Of a stretch of 64,000 nucleotides of DNA, positions 1-8,865 are shown piece after piece; the first letter of the stretch is position 1, and each line of letters begins with the position of its first letter. Source of the stretch: Blastocladiella emersonii ATCC 22665 (lineage: Eukaryota; Blastocladiomycota; Blastocladiomycetes; Blastocladiales; Blastocladiaceae); NCBI GenBank assembly GCA_025594325.1, contig JANHCV010000004.1, positions 1,984,001 through 2,048,000 of the forward strand, in the 5' to 3' direction. The notes under the pieces are model-generated. The model was not told where the DNA came from, did no database searches, and saw nothing but the letters and a program-made list of their open reading frames with translations. The position numbers and the translations under genes are program-made.

Positions 1-703
1 AACGAGAGAAAGTAGCCAATGTTGATCCCAATCGTCTGGCACGTTGACGCGAACTGCATGTTCTCGCGCGACAGCAGCGTCAGCGCCCAGCCGTCGACGG
101 CAATGTCTAGACGCGGGTTGGAACTGAGTGAGCAAAGCGCACAGCATCGCGCGACGAGCGGGCAGTCGTACCCTGCGTCGCACACAGGAAGATGACCGAG
201 AACCAGATCGCCGTGATCGCGTAGACGTTGATGCTCACAGCGTCGCCGCCCATGAGCGTGTCGATGTTGTTGCTGAGCCAGTAGAACATGACGCCCGTGA
301 GAAGCTGGATCGGGATGATCCAGCTCTTGCGGCGGCCAATCGACTTGACGAACACCGAGTCGACGATGGGCGACCACAGCAGCTTCAAGCTGTACGGGTA
401 CCCCGCGAGCGAGAAGACCGCCATGTCCGAGAACGACAGCTTCTGCTTGAGCAGGAACGGCAGCGTGCCGAACGCCAGCCCGACGGGGACGCCCTGCAGC
501 ATGTACAGCAGAATCAGCAGCACGATGTTGCCCGCGTCGTTCTTCGGCAGGAAGCCAAAGTAGTAGTCGGCCGGCAACGTCGGGATGAAGGCGGACGGCG
601 CAGCAGCATCCTTGAGCGGGACAGACTCGTCGGTCGGCGACCCGGCGCCGCCGGCCTCCTGGTCGCGCGCCTTCCGCCGCATGGTCGGAGTGTTGCGGCC
701 CAT
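1..703 (-). CDS. Acetyl-CoA transporter (SLC33A1/AT-1 family), 5' part
   Basis: N-terminal part of a multi-pass transporter that in known relatives moves acetyl-CoA into the ER/Golgi lumen. Exon 1 (703 to 172) encodes a polar N-terminus, then helices containing LQGVPVGLAFGTLPFLL and SLKLLWSPIVDSVFVKSIGRR, a signature of the family. A 65-nt intron (171 to 107, GTACG...TAG) splits the codon before IAVDGWALTLLSRENMQFA, the conserved segment after the fourth helix. The coding sequence runs off the left edge, so the C-terminal half is missing. Start chosen at 703; Met at 682 is an alternative. It is transcribed away from the receptor cluster. Assignment to SLC33 is firm; substrate is inferred from the family. 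Confidence 0.88.
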
Positions 704-988
704 GTGGGTGAGCAAGTGCGTGATACGTTGCAGGTCTAGCCGGTTGCGTGAAGCGAGAGAGAGCGAGGGCGGCCGCCGCAAGGGACGAACGAGTGCGAAC
801 GAACGAGTGCCAGCGTGGCGCCCGCGGCAGAGTCCGCAGCGCCGAGGCGCCACGCGGATGGGAGTGGCAGGGATCCGCGGCGCGTCCTGAAACGGGACGC
901 GTTTTTGCCGACGTTTCAGCCGCCTCGGGTCCGGCACTCGAGTTCGTCGTGGAAAAGAGTTGTATTGTCATGGTCTCGGTAAATAGGC
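704..988. other. Intergenic region upstream of the acetyl-CoA transporter
   Basis: A 285-bp gap between the 3' end of the first receptor gene and the transporter start. It is GC-rich and contains AAACGGGACGCG near 891-902, related to the GAGACGCG-type motifs found in other gaps here. I see no coding potential. Confidence 0.4.
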
Positions 989-2495
989 TCAGATTCCCGG
1001 CTTGGAAGCCGACTTGGCCGTGAAATCGAGCCACGGCAACAGCCGCGCGGCCTTGCTGCGGTACTGCTTGTCCACGGCCAGAATGATCAGCGGGTCGAAG
1101 GCGGTCCCCGCGCACATCCAAAAGTTGAGAACTACATGTCGGAATGAGTCAGAGTTAGTTGTGCGCGAGTCGCGGTGGTTGTCGCAGCGTGATCGTACCT
1201 TGATCCATCCAGCTCGGTACACGCGTCCCCGTCCCCGTCGAGTGCACGAGAAGTGCGATGAAAAAGACCCAGGTCATGCTGAACGGCGCAAACGTCAGGA
1301 TCCCGCGCCGCAGGAGCAGGGCCTCGGTGCGGAGCAGCGCGAGCTCGTCCTTGTCCTTGGTCGCGACCTTTTTCTTGGACGAGTTGGCGGGGGATGGCAC
1401 AACTGCGCTCGGGGCTGCGGCAGGAAGAAGCGCACGAGGAGATGGCGGCGCCGTAATCGTCGACGTCGGCGAGGTATCAGAGCTGCCCCCGTTACTGTGC
1501 GGTCCAGACGAAGCCTCGGACTCGGTCCACGGTATCCCGCGCGAGCTCGACGAGCGGAACATGTCGCGGAAGCGAGGCAGCTTGACCTGCTTCTCAGCCG
1601 GCCCGTTGTGCGCGCGGACCGACTTGAGGCGCCGGAAGTTGGACCGCAGCGTCACGATGATTCCGCCGTACGCAACTAGACACGCTTCGCGGTCAGCCAC
1701 GACGAGTGGGCAGCGTGAAATGGCGTACCGATGATGGCGACGACGTTGATGATGATCAAGTTGATGGCGACGATCGAGAGCGCGAAAATGTACCCCGAGC
1801 TGTCGAACCCGGGACAGCAGTAGAGCCCCGAGTTGGAGATGACCGGGTTCGGCGCGACCGCCCAGTGGATTGCCGTGTTGGCTGCCCCGATGGCCCAGCT
1901 CAGGCCGCCTGCGAACCAGGCGAACCGGATCGTCATCTTCTTCATGACCACAATGGCCATGTAGCGCTCCATTGAAGCGAAGAATAGGACGATCAGGTAG
2001 CTGATGGTTACAAGGACGACCGTGGTTAGCGGGACGCGTCAGTGATGATGGCCGCGCGAAGCATCATCGCACCTCGTGAGCATGAACGAGTGGATGCTCC
2101 CGTCGAGAATGCAGTGCGTGAACGACCACTGCTGGTCCGCGATCAGCACGGCCTTGGTCACCAACGTGGTTGCCGCATAGACAAAGCTCGAAATGCTAAG
2201 CAGGTTCGCACAATTAGCAGGGTGCTGTTCAAATGACAAACCAATTGAGACAGGCTCACCCGAGCAGTGTACTCAGCACGTTGGCCGGGTTCGCGTTGAA
2301 CCATCGTGACTTGAACGCGACGAACAGAAAGAGCCCGCCCGTCAAGGTCCCGATAACGGCCTGCACGAGATTGAGGTACAGCAGCGGCACCGCATCCTCG
2401 ATCCGCGTTGCGAACTCGAGCGGGTTCCACTCTGCTTTCGTGCGACCGAGCAGGACGCCGATGCTGTCCGTGGTCCAGTGAGGGTTTCGCGACAT
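989..2495 (-). CDS. Rhodopsin-like seven-transmembrane receptor A
   Basis: Probable G-protein-coupled receptor of the plasma membrane. Five exons: 2495-2260, 2195-2073, 2000-1729, 1675-1199 and 1131-989, giving 416 residues in frame. Seven hydrophobic helices are visible. The third ends in SMERYMAIV, matching the class A E/DRY position. The seventh reads FDPLIILAVDKQYR, at the place of the NPxxY motif and followed by a basic helix-8-like segment. A conserved Cys sits at the start of helix 3 (THCILDG). Helices 5 and 6 are separated by a long Ser-rich, basic third intracellular loop. The N-terminus is short with no signal peptide. The ligand cannot be predicted. It is the only fully open member of the tandem cluster. 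The class A assignment rests on these motifs and could be a fungus-specific lineage. Confidence 0.8.
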
Positions 2496-2601
2496 GTCGG
2501 ATGCGTCAAGTTACATGGTCTCTCCGTTTTTTTTCGGTGAACCAGGCGAAATCAGATGTCTGTCGCGGGCCATCGGCGGCAGCGCGTGAATGTGTTTCGA
2601 T

Positions 2602-2620
2602 GGGAGACACGCGTATATTT
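2602..2620. promoter_or_regulatory. GAGACACGCG plus TATA-like sequence before receptor A
   Basis: The 147-bp gap between receptor B's stop and receptor A's start holds GGGAGACACGCGTATATTT, about 110 bp upstream of the ATG at 2495. It resembles the GTGCGAGACRCG motif seen before other genes and overlaps an A/T-rich TATA-like stretch. A regulatory role is inferred from recurrence only. Confidence 0.35.
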
Positions 2621-2642
2621 TGCACGATTGCGACCAAAACAC

Positions 2643-4336
2643 TCATTTCTCGGACTTGGAGCGGAACAGACGCGTGATGTTGAGCCACGGCAGCGCGCGC
2701 CCGGCCTCGCGGCGGAAGTTGCGATCGACTGCGAGGATGATGAGCGGCTCGAGCGTCGGGCCCATGCACATGGCCGTGAACATGACTACAACAGTTTCAA
2801 TCAGTACTCCATCACACTTGCCGAGCTGCGAAAAATGACGCGGCGTACCTTGATCGTACCAAGCCGGGACCCGCGTGCCCGTGCTGACCATGTGCGTGAT
2901 GTGAGCGACCAGCATGAACCACGTTACGCTGAACGGCGAGAAGACGAGGATGCCGCGGCGAAGAAGCAACGCTTCGGTGCGGAGAAGGAAGAGCTCGTCC
3001 TTGTCGCGCGCGGGCTTCTTGGTCTTGGTGCTGGGGCGACTGCCGCGGAGCTTGGCGCGGCCGAGATGAGAGCACGCGTCGTCGAAGCGGACGCGATCGA
3101 GTCGGGGCTGGTGGCGACGGGCACAGCAGGACTGACAGAAGTCCGGGCACTGCGGCCAAGGGTGCTGACCGGGACCGGCGCCACAGCCGCTTTGCTCGTG
3201 CTGTTCGTGTGAGACGACGGTTCGGCGCTGGTGTGATAGCTCGCAGTACCGCTGCCCGACCCAGTACCGAAACCAGACGTGGTTCCCGCATCGGTCTGCG
3301 ACTGCGACTGCGACTGCGACTCGGAGCGGGAGCGCGAGCGGGAACTCGACGAGCAGAAGATGTCGCGGAAGCGCGGGGCCGTGGTCATCGATCTGGTAAA
3401 CAGGCTGCCACGGTGCTCACCAGCCGTCGAGGTCCCGCCGAGCGGCTGCTTGCGGTTGGCCTTGATCTGGCGGTAGTTTGCGCGAAGCTTGGAGATGATC
3501 GAGCCGTAGGCGACTAGACAGCAGGCGTGTCAGATGATCTCGTCTGCGATCGACTAGTTGAGCGTACCGAGAATGGCAAAGGCGTTGACCACGACGAGCG
3601 AGGCGTCGATGATGGAGAAGGCCAAAGCGGGTCCCGAGAGCCCGAAGCCGGGTGAGCAGTAGATGCCGGCGTTGGAGATGATGGGCATCGTGATGGTGAT
3701 CCAGTGTGCAGACGTGGTGATCCCTGCGACGACCCACCCAATCACGGTCGCGGTCCAGACAAACTTGAGCTCGACCTTGGACGACAGCACGATGGCCTTG
3801 TACCGCTCCAGCGATGTGAAGAGGAGGATGATCAGGTAACTAGAGCGAACGAGAAGCGCGTGTGAGATCCGCGCTGGATTCGGCGGTAGCTCGCGCAGCG
3901 TACCTCGAGAGGATGAACGGATGCAGGGTGCCATCGAGGATGCAGTGCATGAACGACCACTCGCGGCGCGCGAGAAGAGTGACCCTCGACATGAAGATCG
4001 TGATGGCGTAAACGGTCGACGTGATACTGAGATGGAGGGAGGGAGTCAGCTCTCGTGTCAGTGAGCCGCGCGTGGACATTAAACAACCGAGTAGATGTAC
4101 CAGAGCTGCGTGGACAGCAGGTTCGCGGCATTCTGTTTGTACCAGCCCGATCTGAACGCGACATAGAGGAACAGCGGACCGGCCAAGAGACCGGTCGAGA
4201 TCTGGACCGTGTTGAGCGTCGCCCACGAGAGCACCACCTCGAGCGGCGTCTCGAAGTTGAGCGGTTCCCACTCGGCCTGGGTCCGGCTCAGCAGTTTGCT
4301 GGCATCGTTTGTAGTCCAATGTGGATTGATTTGCAT
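2643..4336 (-). CDS. Rhodopsin-like seven-transmembrane receptor B, with a one-base frame break
   Basis: Tandem paralogue of receptor A with the same five-exon plan. Exons are 4336-4101 (236 bp), 4026-3904 (123), 3839-3568 (272), 3513-2849 (665) and 2785-2643 (143); all but exon 4 match A exactly in length or phase. It starts MQINPHWTT like its neighbours. Helix 3 ends SLERYKAIV and helix 7 has EPLIILAVDRNFR. Exon 4, the third intracellular loop, is 665 bp, which breaks the frame. MTTAPRFRDIF continues in one frame to about 3020, but the conserved KDELFLLRTEALLLRRGIL before helix 6 is in another. One base appears to be missing around 3010-3040, close to a GGGG run. Either it is a recent null allele, an assembly error, or an unseen splice. 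I favour one of the first two. Confidence 0.7.
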
Positions 4337-5033
4337 GGTGTCGCGACGCTTTTCATTCAAAGTGCAAGGAGTGTGGAGAGCGGACGTGCGGCCTGTAATT
4401 GTCGCGCGTGTGTCCGCACCCGAGCGAGGGACAAGGCGCGGTGCAAGACGTGTCCACGCGTCTCTCCGCGTGCCCATTGAGGCTTACGCCCGATGGCCTT
4501 GATCACGATGGCGGTCTGAGTTCGTGCGCGTGTCGCGTGGCTTGCCAGCGCGTCAGTTTATCACGTGTGGGTGCGAGACACGCGCAATTGATCCCGCGGC
4601 GAGCGCGAATGAGTCGTCGTCGCGTCTTGCCGTCGTCACGGTTGCTCACCATCAAATTCCATCAAGAGCTCAAAAATGAGAGAGTGGTAGAGCAGACTGG
4701 CTGATGGTTGTGGCGGCGTCGATCACAAATGATGTTGAAGCACGACCAACAGTTGAGAAAACAGGGGCAAGTCGCCCGATCTGAGCAGCTCAGAGTACCG
4801 GTGGTTGCATGGTTCAGGGACAAACAACTTCGGCTCAACTGTGCGATGCTCCGTGGAGACAATGAACACGAGGATGAGGTTTCGCCGCACCTGGCGAGCG
4901 AGTTCCGCTCGCTAACGATGATGGGCGTCCTCGCGTGTCTGGACGACGATGTAGACGAGGAATATAGAGACTCCCAATAATTTCTTGAACAAGGTACAAG
5001 TGGATATCACCTAATCGACTACAAATAAGTAAC
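4337..5033. other. Intergenic region upstream of receptor B
   Basis: A 697-bp gap with no convincing gene. It holds the E-box plus GTGCGAGACACGCG module at 4557-4584. A 90-codon plus-strand frame at 4708-4980 has no recognisable motif and is not called. Confidence 0.4.
4557..4584. promoter_or_regulatory. Shared upstream module TTTATCACGTGTG / GTGCGAGACACGCG
   Basis: TTTATCACGTGTG at 4557-4569 contains a CACGTG E-box and is followed at once by GTGCGAGACACGCG (4571-4584), about 220 bp upstream of receptor B's ATG. The same 13-mer followed by the same motif recurs at 8716-8738, about 240 bp upstream of the third receptor's first exon. The shared sequence and similar spacing suggest a promoter element, or a relic of the tandem duplication. 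Confidence 0.5.
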
Positions 5034-6030
5034 TCAGGCGCTGGAATGCGAACGAACAAGTCGGTTTGGACTGACCCACGGCAACGCGCGCGCGGCCTCG
5101 CGACGGAACTCGCGATCAGCTGCGAAAATGGTGAGCGGCGCGAGAGCGGGAGCGGTGCACATGGCCGTGAAAAGGACTACATCGGTAGCGATATCAGTGT
5201 CCGATCACGCTCACTGAGAACGAATCAATGAAGCCATACCTTGGTCGAACCAGCTCGGCGAACGTTTTCCCCTACTGAGCATGTACACGATTTGCGCCAA
5301 GATCAAGCTTAGAATGACGCTGAACGGCACGAAGACGAGCACGCTACGACGGACTAGAAGCGCTTCGGCGCGGAGCAGGGAGAGCGCGTCTTTGCTGGTC
5401 ACGGTGGCCATAGGGCGAGGCAGACTTGGAGGAGCAGCCGCGGGGCTTGGTGCTGCTTGGACGGACGCGCGTATTGCTGACTCAGGCGTAGCCAAATCTC
5501 TACCAGCACTACGGCCGAGGGTGCTGCCCAAGGGCTGAACTGCAGGGTTACGCGTATTGTTTGTGAAATCAATGGACGACGGCTCAGCGGCAGTGCGATT
5601 GCTGGGAACTCCGCCGTCTGACAGAGCACATGGATTGGACACTGTTTCCGTCTCAAGTTGCTGCTTGGAATGCCGACGGGTCCAGGAAGTTGGCGCGAAG
5701 ATGTCGCGAAAGCGCGGAGCTTGGTCCGTCGATCCGGAGCTGCTGCGAAGCTCGCCAGATTTTGATGCCAAATTAACGTGTAGCTTCCTGGCAGCAAGAA
5801 TCAAGCCGTGCTCCTCGCGGAGCTTGGTAAAGATGAAACCGTACGCGACTGCACAAGGATCAGGTTAGAGGAGTCGTTTGAACGCGTCCAGCGAGCGTAC
5901 CTAACATGAAGAAACAGTTGGAAGCAAGGAGCGACGCCTCCAAAACGGACAACGGCATATTCAACGTCAAGAGACCGTGGGCGGTCGAGCAGAAGATACC
6001 AGCGTTTGAGAGGATGGGCGTAGGCTTGTA

Positions 6031-6182
6031 CCGTATTCCGCAACTTACAAGAGAAACGCGTCCGAACAAGGGTCACCCCACAGCGGATAAGCAATGTGGG
6101 ATTTTGATCGGGTGAGTCGCCGGCGGGCACACGTGGGCCAGCGAGCACGCGCGAGCGCGCCACCTCTCGCCGTCCGCCGTCC
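6031..6182 (+). repeat. Left terminal inverted repeat
   Basis: 152 bp, identical by eye to the reverse complement of 7475-7626. Identity ends sharply at 6182/7475. It was found by reading the two ends against each other. Confidence 0.93.
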
Positions 6183-6243
6183 AGCCCGCTGCGATCCTTT
6201 CTCCCGCACACGAGAGTGAATGATTTGGTAGAACGACGATGAA

Positions 6244-6900
6244 ATGGCTGATCACGGTATAGACTTCTCGTGTGACATTATCAACTGCCCGAACAACTTC
6301 CACGAGAAGTGTCAGCGCTGCTGCAAGGACCTGTGCGAGGAGCACGCCGACCCGTGCCACTCGTGCGGGCACCCTGATGACGTGAAGCCCGCACCAGGCG
6401 CTGAAGCCCGCCCGCCCGCGCAGCAGCGCACGCGTCGCCCGGCGGCGGCGGCCGCGGCTGCGGCGCCGCCGCCTGGCACCAGCGAGCACCGCCACTTGAA
6501 GCGGATCGCTGCGAACCGCGCCGCCGCTGCTGCTTCCGCTGCCTCTGCGGCCGCGGCCGCGGCCGCGGCCGCATCTTCCCCGCCTTCCGAGGGTGCCGCC
6601 GCCGCGCCAGCGACCCGTAGCCGCAGCGAAAAAGGCGCAGATCGGGACGCAGCCACGGGCAAGAAGGCGAAGGCCAGGCGCAAGAGGCGCGCGCAGCCAT
6701 CGCCTCCGCCCTCGCCCCCGCCCGCTGCGCCCGAACCGCCCGTCGTGCTTCCCAATCTCCCGCCCGCGCAGCACTCTGCTATCATGCGGGTGAACCACGA
6801 CTTTGTCGACCACGCCAACTGCGGCCTGTTCACCGTCGTGTGGCTCCTCCGCCGCTACGGCAACTCGTGCGCGAGGCACGACCCATGCGCCGTCGTAGCC
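6244..6900 (+). CDS. Cys-rich, Ala-rich protein inside the transposon (unrecognised)
   Basis: An open frame starts at 6244, 62 bp inside the left repeat. The first 45 residues form a compact Cys/His cluster (CDIINCPNNFHEKCQRCCK, then CEEHADPCHSCGH) that could bind two zinc ions in a treble-clef or B-box-like fold. Ala-rich and Pro-rich linkers, a basic patch (KKAKARRKRR) and a segment NHDFVDHANCGLFTVVWLLRR follow. The frame stays open to 7428, but beyond about 6900 it becomes Arg/Gly-rich and looks like the shadow of the opposite frame, so the true end is uncertain. I do not recognise the family. It may be a captured host gene fragment. Confidence 0.4.
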
Positions 6901-7431
6901 GTAGCCGGGTTGCTGAGGCAGCGGCGCCGCCGGCGTGGCCGAGGCAGAAACGGTGCCGTCGTGCGAGCGCCAAGAACGACGGGGAGCGGTGGCAGGGGCG
7001 GCGGGCACGAACGCGTTCGCTGGCGTGGCCGGCCACGATTGCGCGTGCCGTTGTGGTGGCGGGTGACGGTGTTGGGGTGGATGCGACCAGTGCGGTGGGT
7101 ATGGAGGGTTTGGCGGGTGGTGGCGATAGGAGGAGGCGACATCGACGGCGACGCGGTCGAGGTGCTGGGGCGGGGGATGATGACTCGTGCCGCCGTCCCA
7201 GTCCGTCGGGGAGCGCAGGAAGCGGTCGGCGGGGTGCGAGTCGTAGTCGTAGCCGCCGCGGACGTTGAACATGGTGTAGAGTTGTGCGGGTTCAGGGCTT
7301 GGGCGAGGCAGTGGTGCCGCGGGTTGTGGGCGCGGGGGCTCAGGCACTTTATAGGCGAGGGGCGTCGCCGCAAGCGGTCGCTGGAGGCCCCGAGACAGGC
7401 TTTTCGAAGGAAATGCATTGGCTTCTAACAT
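6870..7431 (-). CDS. Pro/His-rich open frame inside the transposon (unrecognised)
   Basis: A minus-strand frame opens with Met at 7431, 44 bp inside the right repeat, and converges on the plus-strand frame. It encodes a Pro-, His- and Tyr-rich low-complexity protein (for example GGYDYDSHPADRFLRSPTDW). Coding-like codon choice fades near 6870, although the frame stays open to 6073. No domain is recognised and it may be non-coding. Confidence 0.28.
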
Positions 7432-7474
7432 GGAGAAGGTTTATTCGAGGAAGAAGGGGAGGAGAGACAAAGTG

Positions 7475-7626
7475 GGACGGCGGACGGCGAGAGGTGGCGC
7501 GCTCGCGCGTGCTCGCTGGCCCACGTGTGCCCGCCGGCGACTCACCCGATCAAAATCCCACATTGCTTATCCGCTGTGGGGTGACCCTTGTTCGGACGCG
7601 TTTCTCTTGTAAGTTGCGGAATACGG
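7475..7626 (-). repeat. Right terminal inverted repeat
   Basis: Partner of 6031-6182. The outer end is CCGTATTCC on the minus strand, followed by the TA target copy at 7627-7628. Confidence 0.93.
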
Positions 7627-8474
7627 TACATCCATTGAGCAGCAGTGAGGAATGCTGCAGCAAACCAGATGAGCCTGCTCAGGATCCGTGCAGTCCGAGG
7701 TTGAATTTGCCACGATTCCACAAGGAATAGTATGTACAAGTAGCTACAAGGTACCGGAATCGGTTGTGAGCTCTTATCATGATGAGCCAATGCAAGCCGC
7801 GTTACCTCATAAATGCGAACGGGTAGACCACGCCGTCAAGCGTGCAATGGAGGAAGGACCACTCGCGGCGAACGAGTAAGGTAACTTGCGAGACGAAGAT
7901 CGCAACGGCGTACAGGGTCGACGTGGTGTAGCGCATGCATGGAGGAAGACCGAGTGAGTGCTAAGTTCAATCATTCGAGAAACAGCATAACCGAACCATA
8001 AGTAAGTTTGGCGCCATGTCAATTGAAACAGCGGTACCTGATGAAAACGAATACGTGGAGCGAGCCGTCAAGAGCCGTCAAGAGTGCAGTGGGTCAGCGA
8101 CCACTCACGCGCACGAGGAATGTCACCCTTGAGACTAAGCTCGTGATGGCGTACACGGCCGACGTGAAGCTATAAATGTGTTGAGAACTGGGTCAATGTG
8201 ATGTTCAAGCATCAGACAGCATTGGACACGTACCACTGCTGCGTCGCCAGCATCTTCGCGGCACCCCGTTTGCACCAGCCCGACTTGAGCGAAAGGTAGA
8301 GAAGCAACACGTCGGCCAGGATACCAGAACAGCTTAGAAATGAAATGCATCAAGAGTTGCCCACGGAAGAGCCGCCTCAACGGGGGACTCAAAGTCGAGC
8401 GGCTGCCACGCGGTCCGCGTGCGATTCACCAACGTGCTGACGTTGTTTGTTGTCCAATTGGGATTTAATTGCAT

Positions 8475-8865
8475 GGTGAAGTAGTGCAGCTCAAATAGGT
8501 CCAAAGAGAGAGCGGAAGTGAAGGAATTGCTCCCGTAGTGCGAGCATGCACTCACCAAGGCTTGACACAGGGCCGTGCGACACGACTTGAGTGCAGGGCT
8601 GCGTGACTGACATAGGGACACGCATTCCCATCGGGAAACTCCCTACGTTGCTCTCTCGTTAGATTTGAACGCGTCAAAAGTGGAGCAAAGCTCGCGTGAG
8701 CCCGAGACGCGTCGATTTATCACGTGTGTGCGAGACACTTCGTGACCGGGTGATACCGCGGGCGTGGCTGGTCGGCCCGTCGAGCCGGGCTGCGTGCCGG
8801 GTCGCCGCCTGGGTCTAAATACTCCTCCCTCTCAACGTCAGCTTGGATATTTGCAAGCAGGAACC
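8475..8865. other. Divergent promoter region, receptor C / 5-oxoprolinase
   Basis: A 391-bp gap between divergent transcription units. It holds GAGACGCGTC at 8704-8713 and the E-box plus GTGCGAGACAC module at 8716-8738, identical in its first 13 bases to the one before receptor B. No coding potential is seen. Confidence 0.45.

Larger units (their letters stand above)
6031..7626. mobile_element. DNA transposon, 1,596 bp, with 152-bp terminal inverted repeats
   Basis: The termini 6031-6182 and 7475-7626 are inverted copies with no mismatch seen by eye, starting CCGTATTCC. The element is flanked by TA on both sides (6029-6030 and 7627-7628); GTAC can also be read as the duplicated target because it overlaps. 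It sits inside helix 4 of receptor C. Joining the flanks while keeping one TA restores the spacing seen in receptors A and B exactly, so the empty site is reconstructable and the boundaries are firm. A TA target suggests the Tc1/mariner group or another TA-targeting family, but I see no DDE transposase, so it is probably non-autonomous. The interior (6183-7474) has two convergent open frames, described separately. Confidence 0.9.
5034..8474 (-). pseudogene. Decayed chimeric receptor C, split by a transposon
   Basis: Remnants of a third receptor locus. Exon 1 (8474-8234) starts MQLNPNWTT and is 241 bp instead of 236: a tandem repeat of ATTTC shifts frame inside helix 1 and gives a stop. A first exon 2 (about 8175-8060) has a missing base and a 10-bp tandem repeat. 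A second, open exon 2 lies at about 7935-7805 (helices 2-3), but the base pair before it reads CG instead of AG. Exon 3 (about 7745-7631) lacks the ERY motif and is cut by the 6031-7626 element after AAQW. It resumes at 6030 with PTPILSNAGIFCS. Exon 4 (about 5848-5240) and exon 5 (about 5176-5034, ALAPLTIFAADREFR) are open. The doubled exon 2 implies unequal exchange between two tandem copies. It cannot make a full receptor as it stands. Confidence 0.82.

Noticed and set aside
989-4336. Microbial (type I) rhodopsins
   Set aside because: Helix 7 lacks a retinal-binding Lys in mid-helix and the proteins have ERY at helix 3; they look like GPCRs instead.
4708-4980. 90-codon plus-strand frame upstream of receptor B
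   Set aside because: No homology recognised, codon use unlike its neighbours, and it lies in a likely promoter region.
7877-8022. Separate fourth receptor gene
   Set aside because: Only an extra exon 2 is present. There is no second exon 1 or promoter space, so it is treated as part of one chimeric remnant.
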